DNA of 64,000 bases. It comes from Puccinia triticina. Lineage: Eukaryota; Basidiomycota; Pucciniomycetes; Pucciniales; Pucciniaceae. Of the stretch, positions 11,810 to 23,342 are shown in pieces (positions within the stretch are counted from its first letter, which is position 1; each line of letters begins with the position of its first letter). Both the position numbers and the translations under genes were made by a program. The notes under the pieces are model-generated. The model had not been told where the DNA came from. It saw only the letters and a list, made by a program, of their open reading frames with translations, and ran no database searches. The stretch covers positions 2,294,001 through 2,358,000 of the forward strand of contig NC_070572.1 in assembly GCF_026914185.1 (NCBI RefSeq). The letters are read 5' to 3'.

Positions 11810-12214
11810 GATGTTGGATGCCGCGGACTTTAAAACTTGATCTCCCACGATCTTCCCAACGTCCTCACATCGAAGCCATTTAATTTTTCTGAGAAGGAAA
11901 AAGGCTTTATGCAACAGGAAGCCAAGTTCTGATGCGTGAACAACGGCCTATCGGTCACTCTCTTCCTTGCACAGACACCAGGGTATATGTTTACAATTGT
12001 CACATTGTCATCTACACACACGTCCGACGGGCTCTCTCGGGTTATATTGATCTAGGACAGGAGCGGATGCGCCGTCGATGGCGTCGCGATGTGCCTGCTG
12101 TTCCCGCGCCGAAACACGCGGGACGGGGGGAGAAAAGGCCCGACCAAAAAGAAGAAGAGGAAAAAGTAAAACAACGAAGAAAGGAGATGGGAGGGCGGGA
12201 GAGCGGGAAGAAAA

Positions 12215-12246
<32 letters not shown>
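12215..12246. repeat. 32-nt G homopolymer abutting a stop codon
   Basis: Thirty-two consecutive G residues on the plus strand. On the minus strand this is a C run that begins right after the TAA stop codon of the PDI-like gene, so it would open that gene's 3' untranslated region. Confidence 0.9.
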
Positions 12247-12249
<3 letters not shown>

Positions 12250-15200
12250 GTCGGCCTTGAGGGCGACGTTGGAGTTGAGGCCGAAGACGGTGGCGAAGCC
12301 GGGCGGCTTGGAGGGCGCCGGGTCGCTGGACGAGGCGTGCAGGAACGGCTTCGCGGGTTGCGGAGAGAGCGAGCTGGAGCCCGGCGGGCGGCGCGGATGG
12401 GAGCTCTTGAGCCAGTAGCCAACCAGCCCCATCACCACCATCCACACCATTATCCATCGCGGCTCCAACATGAACTGCAGACACACACACATCGACGTTC
12501 TTTCTGTTAGCCTCTTCTCTCGTGTGGAGATCCGTTTTGGTGCGTGTGTGTGGAAGAGAAAGAGTCGTGACTTACCCTCATTGAATGCACGAATAGATGG
12601 GATCGCTGTATACGCGTGTGGAACCCGAGCCCGTCCAGTCAGTATTGGTGAGGGCGAGGGGAAGAGAGAGAGACAGGAGGAAGAGAAGACGGACCCAAGC
12701 AAGACGGCTCCAGAATGTGCCGGCGAGTTTGCCCGAGAGCTTGTGCATCTCGATGGCCAGCAGGGTCTGGAAGACGGAGGTAGGTTTAAAAGCGAGCGTG
12801 ACGCCGTTTTCTTGGCGGTCGTAGTACCGATGGTGGTGGGGGTCGACGACGATGATGGCGCTGGAGAGCTTGGGATCGTCTGAAGGACGGGGGAGGAGGA
12901 GGCCATAGGAGGTCTACAAGGCCCGGAAACGCAATGAATGGTGAGCGGAGTTCTAGCTTGGTGGTGGTGGGGGGAGGAAAAGGACGGACGTAGAGCCAAT
13001 GGGCCCAAGCTTCGGGGTTGACCCAGACCCAGTCGATGGGCATGTCTACGGCCCTGGCGTGTTGGCTCTTGCGCCACTGGACGGCCCAGAGCTTGACCTC
13101 GTCCCGAAGGGCGACCGACTTGGGGTTGGATTTCTGGAGGTCGATGTGGGCGTGCTGGGCGACGATGCCGGAGAGGGCGACGAGGACGACGAGCTTGCGG
13201 GCGCCGGAGTTGAGGACCCGGTGGACGTTCTGCTGGTCGAGCTCGGCCAGGAGGGGGATCGAGTGCACGGTGATCCAGTGCTGGACGGCCTGCGTCAGCT
13301 TCTGTTGGCGCGCCCTCGGCCCCTCCCGTTCCTGGGGGCTTCCCGCGTCTTCCTCTAGCTCTAACTTCGCCCATGGCACTCGCTCGTATTCCTTGAACAC
13401 GAGCAGATAGGCGTGCGAGGACGGCAGCTTCAACCGCTCGTAGATCGCCTGACTGTCCGACTTTAGGATCTCTGCCGAGCCCAGAAATCCCTTCCCGACC
13501 GTCCGCACCGCATCCTGCAGCAGAACCATCCCCATCCCTCGTCAACATTTCTTCCGGCTCTGGGAAAACAATCACACTCACAACTACCGTGATCGGCGTC
13601 CCACTCGAGTGCAGGAATAAGAAGAAGAGGTTCTTCTTTTGTAACGCTTCGTCGAACTCCCGCATGGTGATCTCGTGCGAGCCGGGCCTGATAGAGGATC
13701 TTGGTTAGCTAGAGTTTCCCCCCCGAGAAAAACGAAAGCTGCAACTCACGTGGCGACGGCCTTGCGAACGAATTCGGCCATCGAGGAAGCCACTTTCGGT
13801 CCTGAGTAGTCGAGCTTAGTTCCATCATGGTATCTTCAACATGCACGTAAATGATCAGGACTCCTGTATCTTCTGAGGCTGAGAGAGAGAGAGAGAGAAC
13901 TAACAAGACAAAAAAGGGGAATTGGCGGATGTTTTCGACGGTGCAGATCTCCTTGTTCCACTTCGATTCGCAGTCGATCTGGGCCACGTTGGCTTGATCC
14001 TTCAATAGCCGTGCAGTTTCTTCCCAAACTGTCAACCCCAGCAGAAAACAAAGTGCAGAGTAGGCAGAGTTAGCCTCTCTTGTGTTTTATTAGGAGGGAT
14101 CGGACTGACCAGGAACCAACGTGCGACACTCTTTGCACCAGGCGGTTTGGCTGGAGAAAGAGCGAGAGATCAGTGGTCCGGGGAGGAAGGCAGGAGAAGA
14201 GAGCCGACGGACAATTGGACGAGGATGGGGAGGTGCGGGGCTGCTTTGGTGAAGGAGCTCCAGTTGTCCTTGTCCAGCGTGACGAGCTGGCCGAGCGGAT
14301 TGGGGGTCTTGAGTGGGGTATCGGTCTGAGGAGCGGGAGCAGAGGTGTGGGCAGGGTGTTCGGAGACGGGGAGCGGGGCGGCGGGCGGGGCGGGATGGAC
14401 GGATGGATGGGTGTCGGGCGAGGGCGGCGAGGGGTGCTGTGGCTCGGCGTGGACCGGGGTCTGCGCAGCCGAGCCTGGTTGATCAGCGACCGCCGGCTGG
14501 GGGTCAATCGTGGCGACTGGCTCGGCCGGCTTCTTGTGCTTGGACTGGTACTCCTCTACTTTCTTCTCGAGGTACTTCGCGAGCGCCGGGATATCCTTTT
14601 CGCCATCTGCAGGAGAAACGGAACCGGCGCCGTGGGTTCGCGGTTGTGTCTTTAGCTCTGTGCTGTTCCTTGAGCGGCCGATGGGGCGGAGAGGGAGTCA
14701 TGTGTTAGGAAGAAGGGACTGAACTGTAAGATTCGACATGTTTCCCGTCCTCGTATAGCTTCATCTGGGGGTAGAAATCAACGCTTAATCGGATGCACAG
14801 GTCGCCCTGTGCGATGCAGTCCACCTGGCCCATCTTCAGTCCTTCAGCTTCATAGTGTTTCATCTTGTCCACCAACCTGCGAGATCGACAGCGAAAAGAA
14901 AACAAGAGAAAGTTCAGCCAGCTGAACCCTGTCTTTCTGTGCGGAGATGTGGGGGGGGGGGGGGGGGGGGGGAGCGCACTGTATCCATGTTGGTGCGAAG
15001 TGTTTGCAGTGGGGACAGAACGGTCTGTGGATAAGTGTGCGAGGAAGGTCAGTCGGGAACAGACGAGGCAAGCCACGGAACAAACGGACGAGTAGCATTC
15101 GAGGAACCTGTTTGGGGATCAGCGACGATTGGAGTCAGCGGCTGGGAGGTTCAAGCGAATGGGGGCAGGAAGGCTGACCATAACCCGTGCTGGATGGTCG

Positions 15201-15300
15201 AGTCGAAGTTGTTCTCGTTGAGCTGGACGCCGGCATGCAGTTGGACGGCCAGGGCTGCCGGGAGGAGGCCGAGGAGGTGGATGGCCCGGGCGAGCTTCAT
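12247..15300 (-). CDS. PDI-family thioredoxin-related transmembrane protein
   Basis: Thirteen exons join in phase to 683 residues: 15179-15300, 15090-15107, 14980-15024, 14725-14876, 14213-14606, 14110-14150, 13905-14028, 13750-13833, 13588-13687, 12986-13514, 12695-12879, 12576-12605, 12247-12474. Residues 1-20 form a signal peptide. The first thioredoxin domain carries Cys50-Pro-His-Cys53 in CYSPFCPHCKHFAPTW; after a Pro-rich linker (about 165-225) the second carries Cys249-Lys-Glu-Cys252. A redox-inactive region follows, then a membrane segment near 615-630 and a short Ser/Pro-rich tail. Proteins of this kind sit in the ER membrane and form or rearrange disulfides in secretory proteins. 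Exon 2 is only 18 nt. Several donors are weak (GTCCGT, GTGCGC), so individual boundaries, chiefly exons 11-12, may be off; the family call is firm. Confidence 0.85.
14951..14972. repeat. 22-nt G homopolymer in an intron
   Basis: Twenty-two G residues on plus, a C run within the third intron (14877-14979) of the PDI-like gene, just after the donor. Confidence 0.9.
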
Positions 15301-16155
15301 CGCGGCTGGTATGGTATGGTGGGTTAAGGCTGGCTGGGGATGGGCAGGAGCACCACGACAGCAGCCTTTATGAGGGTCCTCTCGATGGGCACGCCGTATC
15401 CAAACAGAAGCCCATTCATTTCAAATGGCAGACTGCTCATCAATAAAGAACTGCCAAACAACACAAGTGTACTGTTGAGTTGGCATTTCCAGAGTCTAAT
15501 ACATACAGCATCAGGCTATGACCCACGCCTCCAAGAGAACCCCAGGGTCATATTCTTGCCAGTAAACCTGGCTAGCTATCCTCAATTGTTTTGAACTTTT
15601 GTTTATCTTTGGGGTTCAGCTCAGCCAATTGAATTCGGGTGCCAGCAGGCGAAGAACCTCTTTCCAGAATCCACACCTCCTTGAAGACCGGCGGGGGCAA
15701 CTCAGTTCTGATTCCTGAAACCTATCCGAGTCGAGTTCGAGTTGTAGATTTTATAGGATTTTATGTGAGCTTGCAGTGGTACCACACCCCAAATCAAGGG
15801 TGTCGAGAATCGGGCACCGGTGTTCATTCAAAGGGGCATTTTGTTGTTCAAAGGGGCATTTTGTTGCCATGCAACTTCCACCTACAACCCTATGTGTATT
15901 TTGTGGCACTGCCATCCATCTCTCTCCCCTTTCCAAGTATCAGAGCCCAATTCAAATTTGTTTTTTGTGCGTTATATTATTATTTTGATCATCCAAAGAA
16001 CTCAAGACGCATGAAATACGCGACAAGAAGAAAATTATATCTAGAAAGGAAATATCAAACTATCAAAAAGGAGCATTAGTAGATATCTACTTGACAAAAG
16101 GAATTCAGGCCAAAGCTAATCATTCACTATCAGGAAGAAGATTGATTGGCAGGAG
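15301..16155. other. intergenic, short tandem duplication
   Basis: Upstream region of the PDI-like gene and downstream region of the OTU gene. A 20-bp unit (CAAAGGGGCATTTTGTTG core) is duplicated at 15829-15868. No exon is supported. Confidence 0.4.
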
Positions 16156-19100
16156 TTAAATATCATCATCAGAATCCAGATCAATTGGGCAATTGCGAGC
16201 TCCAGTGGAAGAAGGTTCAGGAGGGGGATTGAGGTGCTTCCAGAGTTCAAAATTTTGTTTCAATTTTTCCATCCAGAGTGGGTGTATGTGGGCATAGTTG
16301 ACACCTCTAATTTCTATATTTTGCTGTCTTTTTTGCCACAGTGTTGAGGGAGGTGGGTAGGGGATAAGGTTCCTATACTTGTAACTATTGGCTGTGTCCA
16401 TCTTGAGCTTCAAGGACAAATAGTGATCACGGTTGACATATCCTATAAAGATAGGGGGTTTGCTGTTTCTTGGAGGGACCCTCCAGGGTAGATATGTGAT
16501 TGACATGTTCTTGGAGTATGAAATCACTGGACGCTCTAATGCATTGGCCAACACATCACCTAGCTGTGCAATATTCAACCAATTTTGCTCACCAACAACT
16601 GCATCTTGAGTAAGTATATTCTTCTCAAAAAAACTGTAAGGTTTGAAAAGTTCTGAATCCCATATTTTCTTATAGAATCCTGCATATTCAACTAACTCTA
16701 AATAGCACTTCTGTCTGACTCTCCTATGGTTCTTAAACCTAATTTGATCCGCCACAGCATTGTATCCACAATGGCCATCCTTTGGAGGATCATTAATTTT
16801 GTGGATGAACCCAAAGATGCATATTGGTAAATCATTGTGGTATTGGATCAAGTACTGAAGATTTGGATCTGTTTGGGACAAAGGATTGAAAACATTGTAG
16901 GGATGTTCTTTTTGAGACCCACTTTCCAAGTCAATAGGGATAATTTCATGAGAGGAAGAGGGATGGCCTGTATGGGAGACTACTGATTGTATCTGGCTGG
17001 GTGGTAAATTTGATGTACTTGGTTGTGTTGAGGGTATGAAATTTGAATTGATGTGAGAATGATTGTGGTGAGCATCACTTTCCAAGTCTATTGCAGTACT
17101 TTGAGGTAGATAAGGAAGGGATCCTTTCTGGGCAACAAATGATTTCACCTGCCCAGCAGGAGAAGATGAAGCTGTTTCATGGACTAAAGGCTCAAAATAA
17201 TTATATTCATTCTCTTGTTGAGGTGCAGTGTTCAATTCAAATGGTAAATGATGTTGTGTAAATAATTGTTTTACTTTGTGAGACACCAGGGCATCTAGGA
17301 TGGCAGGAGAGGAAGTTGATTTGCTTGTTTGGCCATAAGGTTTGAGATAATTATGGAGGGTTTCTTGGTGAGGCTGAATCTTCATGGTAGCAGCTGAGGG
17401 AAACCTTCCAGTTGATAATGTGAGAGAAGAATAAAGGTTTGATGATGTATTTGGATGGTCAAGCTTGGTTTTTTTATTCTGCATGAGATCACTTGCTATC
17501 TGTTTTATCTTGGTTGGTTGATTTTCTGAACTAATATGATGATTTATCTGGGGTGTAACATATTCAAAAGGAGAAATATCCTCCTTATTTTTTCTGATTT
17601 CACCAGTATCTAGGCGGCTAATAGGAAATTCTTCCAAGGTTTCAATGGGTGCCATACTCTTCATCTTTAAAAGTGTCTGCATATCGTGATCCCAAAACCA
17701 AATATTCAGAACAAAATTTACTGTTTCTTGTAAAAGATCAGGTGTCTCTTCTCCATGGATGAATTTGATCAATTGCAATTGAACTTGCTGATATAATTCC
17801 TGATTTCCTCTTTTAGGATCCTCCCAAGGTGCTAAATCATTGTGTATTTCAACCAAACCAAACAAAGGCAAATAATTTCCCCTAGAATCAAAGATTAGTC
17901 CTGAAAGCCATTTGAACAAGATCTTGTATTTTACTGAAAATTCAAAATTGTGAATTGCTGTAACTCTGTTAGTTTTCATGAAATTGTGATTTACTGCTTT
18001 GATTAATTGTTTCAACTTTCCAGCCGCATATCGTCTGCTTAGTGCTGATGTACGATCTTTATTAAGCACACGTATGAGCTGAAGATTAGATTTTTCATCA
18101 ATGTAGTGAAGACTTATTGGTAACTTGGGATGATTACTTGTGCTAACATTGGGAACATCTCTTGAAAGCATTTGATTTAGTTCTTTTGAAAATGATTCAG
18201 CCTGCTCCTCTCCTTTTTTGAACCAAAATTCATTGTTGATGGTAGTTGACTTGAACAGTGTTGACAAGTACTGCATGTCTTTCTTAAAATCATCATCCAT
18301 TGGAATTGTGGTAAAATATGGGGGATTGTTGACTTGAGATTGATAATCCTCTACATTGTGGTTAGTTGTATAAAACAAGTTGGAGTCACCCCAGAAAGCA
18401 TCAGGTATGACATTTATGGATTCAAAATTTAATTGTGTTGGATTAGAAATCTGCTATTTTGTTCTGAGCATTAGAATGATGTCACTCACTTGGATGTTCT
18501 GCTTGGAAGGCATCAAGTAGATCAGCAGCAGTGGATTTTGCATCTGCTACCATTTTAGGATTTGGATGGCTGGAGAAGCAATAAATTAATTTAATCTGAG
18601 TAGGCTCAAAGATGTCATCTTTCTTCCACACAATTTGTGCTGTTTCCCCAAAAAGTGGAACAAGTTTATCAGACCCAAAGACTTGCTGTTCTAGCCATAG
18701 CAATAGGTTTTTTTGGTGATCCCTGTATGAAATTGTTGGAATATCCAATTTGTTCATTTGTTGTTCATGGAGAAAATACATCCATTTGATTAAGGAGAAA
18801 TATGAATTTTCCAGGTCCAAAATTGACTGAGGTTCACGAGCTGCATTTTGTGGTCCCTTTTTTTCAGACTTTAGAACCCAGAGTACGAATCCTAACTCGG
18901 CGTTAGACTGACCGAACATTCCAATTGGTAAATCTCGCGATTTCCCAAGACAATTTTGCGAATCAAAGTTATGTTCTGGTGAACGAATTCTGGTTGAAAA
19001 TCTTTCAAAATATGTTCGGAGGAGTCTGTTCTGATTATATGCCTGAAGAAGAGAAGCTTCGTCAACGTAGCCATGTGCCTCTGCCGCGTGAGCCAGCCGT

Positions 19101-19890
19101 ATTACAGTAGATCTCTTATTTGATTTAGCCGCAGCGAACCCATCAATCATGGGATGCAACGGATGGTGCGAGGGCATTTGGGTATCGTATGGTTGGCGGA
19201 CTGTAGGAACAGGGCAAGTTCAGTTTGATAAAAAACAAATTAACCTAATCCGGGTAGATTGACTAACCTTGCTGGTTGTCGATGCTCTCAATACTTTTAC
19301 CCGATTTTTTCATCAAAGTGTTATCTGCTGCGCGTGATTGAATGTTTGTTTTGTCCCCGAAATTGTAATTATGTTCTAAGTCAATCAAGTAGAACCTGTC
19401 AGCTTTTCTTGTCAACGAAGAGCAGCTCACTGGCAGTGGAAGTCCTAGGACGTTGAGCACCTAAATTAGATGGACCATCAGAGTCCGAAGTTGGAGCATA
19501 TTTTGAATGTTTCCGAGGGTATTTCCTCTGGTATGTGCTGGTTCCTACATTGGAATGTGGCTGATGCCTGGGGACCGTCGAGCCTGAAATTGTGGGGGAT
19601 GTTACGCCTGCGTATCCTGGCGAAAAGCTTGATCTCAACAGATGGAATTGATTTTGTGAGCCATTTCGCGACTGTTCCAAACCTCCTTGAGCTCGAGCCG
19701 GGCCACTCGAAGTCAGAAATGGTGGCAAACTGTCCAAGTGATCCTGTGGAAGCTGTTGCGGTGGCTCTAGGTGTACCACGTCAGACTCAGCAGCGTCCAG
19801 CTTTACTGAAATTATCGATGTTATTGTTGCAAAAGACCACAAAAAGTGGCACAGGGGATAACTCGGTAGGAAGATGGCACGTAGTAGCAT
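16156..19890 (-). CDS. OTU-like cysteine protease domain protein
   Basis: Four exons join in phase to 1147 residues: 19461-19890, 19268-19375, 18490-19200, 16156-18350. Introns are 85, 67 and 139 nt; the last has branch ACTAAC just before ATGTAG. The C-terminal part holds an OTU-type core: Asp-Gly-His-Cys944-Gly-Tyr-Asn as the nucleophile motif and Asn-Arg-Asp-His1059-Tyr as the catalytic His motif, about 115 residues apart, as in OTU deubiquitinases. The N-terminal 900 residues are not recognised: a Ser/Pro-rich start, helical segments and a long polar linker. OTU enzymes remove ubiquitin; activity here is inference. The first intron has an alternative donor at CCA|GTGAGC (55 nt, same phase), and an upstream exon could replace the ATG at 19890. 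Such proteins can ride on transposons, but no transposase lies beside it. Confidence 0.65.
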
Positions 19891-21125
19891 TATTGGAAGA
19901 GTAAAAATTAGAAAAGTAAATAATTCATCTGGTTTCCAGGATTCCTCGAAGTGGGAAGTAGCTCAACTTTTATGTGTTAATGTTGCCAATGCGTCGTCAC
20001 ACCGATGCAGACCTTACACCTCGAAGCGCAGACGCTTTGCCCTGGCTATTCCGTTCGTTTTGGTGGTCAATGTTTTGGCGACGCAACCTCGCACGCTTTA
20101 CTGCTTCAGTGCAAGATTCAACAGCTGTAAAACAGTTGGAATGATAGGGCCTCGGGCCCAGTTGCACAATATTCCATGTGAAACTGTCTCTGTCTTTCAG
20201 TCTACTCAACGGTCTCAGAACTAAAACGGCTTCAGGGTAAGTAGGAGCACCTGAATTTCAAGGATAAGTACGGATGGGAAACCAAGTATACTGTCCCCGA
20301 GGACCTCAGTCGACAACCCTCACGATGCAACCGCCAAGCCTCACATTAAGTATTGAGCGGTCAGACTGACTCGTGAATTTTGAGAGCACTCTGCCGGAAT
20401 CCAACCACTGCCCAGCTATGCAAAAGTGTACTGGTTGCAGAGCCTAGTGAAACAAATCCTGTCTGGGTTCCGGTTCCCATCCCATGGCGGACAATGAACC
20501 TCCGGATAGAGCCTTCAAAGGCGATTAGGAAGCCGCAGCCCATTGGATGACTCCTTGGACTGAAGCTCTACGGTGAAACATGGAGAGCCAACGTCTAGAA
20601 GCCGCGAGAAACCTTTTTCAGCGTTGGATTGGCCATACCATTGCTAACCCACGGGGCCAAACCCAACAGTTCAGATGCAGGGTAGTAAATACTCAAAGAT
20701 CCAAAATACCCGGTAAACCATCTGATCCAACCGGCCAATCCGTATGTCGGTAATCAATGAATTGGGAGTGTGATTCTCCAGCCCGTTTGTTGAGCCGAAA
20801 CCCAAGTCAGCTCCTGGGCTCTAGATCCACAGAAAATCAAGCTGTGATGCAGAACAAGAAGCATTTGTGAAAAAAGGCCAAGGACAATACTAGTGCAAGC
20901 TCCCTGAAGAGGAAACCACATTGGCATTGCCATCAAGTTGTAAAGCTCTGGCCTGATTCTTCCCACTTAGAGTGTCTATGTATCTAGCTGAACTGCAAGT
21001 CTGATCATCGCACGTCTTCTTGCAAAGGTTTTTGCCTTTGAAGCAAGTTACTTGCCGTACAGGCGCGAGGAAGTGCACGTAAACCAGCTAGGCGCAGTTT
21101 TCCTGTCAAGGTGCACCATGTATCA
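19891..21125. other. no gene seen
   Basis: Frames up to about 116 residues occur on both strands without recognisable motifs. The part at 19900-20230 might hold 5' exons of the OTU gene. Confidence 0.35.
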
Positions 21126-21249
21126 GGACCCAGGAAACCCCCTATAAAGGAATGGGGGTAATGTAAAATGCAGAATTTCGCCGGGTTTTTGCCAAAAAAA
21201 AACATATATTATTTTCAGGACCCTCGTTTATAGGGGGTTTCCTGGGTCC
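21126..21249. mobile_element. short foldback element, GGACCCAGGAAAC ends
   Basis: Perfect inverted arms of 23 bp lie at 21126-21148 and 21227-21249, beginning GGACCCAGGAAACCCCC. The ends match those of the 2.15-kb element at 56461-58614 (GGACCC-GGAAA-CCCCTAT), so this is a deleted member of that family. Confidence 0.65.
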
Positions 21250-21641
21250 TCGTCTATCAGCACCACAAAAAAAAACCCGAATTTTGAATGATTGCAAACA
21301 AAACTTATCACAAACCCCCCCGCAGGTGGTGGATGAGTGCTCAGTCTGACTCAAGCACCCTGGGTGAGAAAAAGTTTAACACCAAGTTGCATGAGAGTTG
21401 TGGCAGTGTGGAAATTGGGGTAGGCATTTAGCCTGTTTGCTTCCATGCCGGATGTCCCCAGTTGACCTATAATTTTTCCTGATAAAGTGGACATCAAGTA
21501 CGTGTGCTGGTTTGATTAAAGTCACACCTCTTTGATGAAAAGTGGAGTGAGAAGTGGGTTTTTTTCTCCCTGGCCCTGGCCGGGTGTCAGCAAAAAAGAT
21601 GAGTTCGGGTCCGCGTGCGGGGAAGGACGGCGGAGAAGGAA
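21250..21641. other. upstream region of COA1
   Basis: No coding feature. A stretch of C residues and short A runs lie at 21260-21330. An upstream ATG at 21599 is out of frame with COA1 and opens an Asp-rich frame that I treat as a shadow. Confidence 0.4.
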
Positions 21642-22784
21642 ATGCTGCGACCGACGACGACGACTGGGGCGATCAGGGTGCTCGGCCGGCGAGCGCTTGC
21701 ACAGTCGGCAACCCCCACGACGCCGCCGCCGCCAACGAGGCTCCTGCTAGCAAGCCGGCCATCGCCGGAGCTCCGCCGCCCCATCAACACTTCGTCAACC
21801 GCTTATCCCTCGGGCTCAGTCAAGCATCCCACCCAGATCATCCCGCCTTCTTCGTCCCCAGATCCGCCCATCCGCTCCGAGAAATCGAGGACCGTCCCGG
21901 ACTCCCATCGGGAGCTGCCCGACCTGCCCGTATGCTGCTGCTCCGCTTGTCTCTCGTCCGAGCTTTACAATCCTGACCCAGCTGTTGCCTTTTTTTGGAT
22001 GGTGAAGAGTCGGACGCCGCTCTATGTCGGCAGTTTCTTGGTGATCGCCTCGGTCTGGGCCGGGTTCATATACTTCTCGACGAACGCTGAGAAGGCCAAC
22101 TCGTCGATCGTCAAGGCCGTTCTCTTCGAGCTCCGGAGTAACCCGAGCGTGCTTTCTGCGCTCGGCCACTCCATTAAACCCCAGAAGGACGACTTGTTTG
22201 GACAGCTATTGGTCGACGGCTCGGTTCGTGGATCCCCTCCTCACACAAAGAACCTCATTCAGCATTTCTTCTCCTCTGGAATTGCTTCTGATTTCTCTTG
22301 CTTTCTTCTGTTCTCTTTCTGGTCGCTGGTTTAGATCAATCTCATGCAAGGATCGGTCGACGTCGCTTTCCGTGTCACAGGTTCCGAACGTAAGCACTTA
22401 AAGTCCTATATTAAGAGCTGCTCTCACATCCTGCCAACATTGATCATGCGTTGTTCGCAAAAAAAGGCTCAGGGATGGTGTATTTCACATCAGTCCGACG
22501 CGAGAGGGGATCGGAGTTCGAAATCAGTTGAGTGACTTGACAGAGATCGCTTTCTCCGAAACAAATCTGATGGAATGTGTATGATTTCTTCAGTCCGATG
22601 GAAGTTGATCCGAGACGATGGCGTGGTTGTCGACCTGGTAAACCAGGACACCCATGTCCGACCTGTCTTACTGTCCGGTACAGACACCGACATCGTCACG
22701 ATCGGCGCATTTAATCGGGCCGGACAGGCCTCCGGGACTGCTTCCGTTGGGTCTACAGACTCCCACTGCATCCGTCTGGTCTAA
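21642..22784 (+). CDS. COA1: cytochrome c oxidase assembly factor 1
   Basis: Five exons join in phase to 269 residues: 21642-21929, 22008-22223, 22335-22389, 22467-22526, 22594-22784. Introns are 67-111 nt. The N-terminus is rich in Arg, Ser and Thr without acids, as in a mitochondrial presequence. After PDLPSRTPLYVG comes one membrane segment (SFLVIASVWAGFIYF), then the Coa1 core: LFELRSNPSVLSALG, INLMQGSVDVAFRV and SGMVYFTSVRRERG. Coa1 is an inner-membrane factor that guides early assembly of Cox1 into cytochrome c oxidase. The C-terminal 65 residues are less typical. The first intron is inferred: reading through it stays open but inserts a Cys-rich stretch, while splicing restores the expected PDL-to-membrane spacing. 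The gene lies 558 bp upstream of, and parallel to, the acyl-CoA dehydrogenase gene. Confidence 0.85.
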
Positions 22785-23342
22785 TCTACATCCCCCCATC
22801 TCCTCGTCATGTTATATCTCTTCAATTCAGAACTCTCTTCAATCCAAAACCATTCCCAAATATTCATGTAAGAGGGGGCAAAATCAGCAATGTTAGACAT
22901 CTTCACATCTGCCCGCGCATCAATGGAGACAAGACTGAGTTTGGTTTTGGGGCCGATCTTTTGTCGCGTATCTAGCTGCTCTTCGGCAGACAGAATCTCA
23001 TCAACGAGCCAAGTCGAAGCATATGTGTTTAAGCTCAGGCTGCTATGAGCCCAAATTGAGATGAAACTTCGAACGACGAGCAACGCCGGTCTTGCAACTT
23101 GCGCATCAAACGGCCTTATGTCTACTCTTCTGGGGCAGCCACTTCGCCAATGTTCAGTATCGGGTTTGTCGCTGGTTCAATCTTTGAAGTCCGAAGTTTC
23201 ATGTAACGTTTACATTCAGTCTCGTCTATCGGTTATGTACATGCAGCATGCAGCAAACTGCACACTTACCAGAGAAAGAAGAGACCGCGACCAGGAACGA
23301 CCGGATTGAATAACTTGAAGGATACCAAACCACGAGAGCAAG
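22785..23342. other. intergenic between COA1 and acyl-CoA dehydrogenase
   Basis: A 100-codon minus frame (22781-23083) overlaps the COA1 3' end but has no recognisable motif or splice support. This stretch must hold the COA1 terminator and the promoter of the next gene. Confidence 0.4.

Noticed and set aside
12247..13665. 472-codon minus ORF
   Set aside because: It reads through introns of the PDI-like gene and follows the true frame only in parts; the spliced model gives recognisable domains.
18378..18489. Frameshift between two ORFs of the OTU protein, suggesting a pseudogene
   Set aside because: A 139-nt intron with GTGAGT donor, ACTAAC branch and ATGTAG acceptor joins the two frames in phase.
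22781..23083. 100-codon minus ORF between COA1 and the dehydrogenase gene
   Set aside because: It overlaps the end of COA1, has no known motif and no splice or start context.
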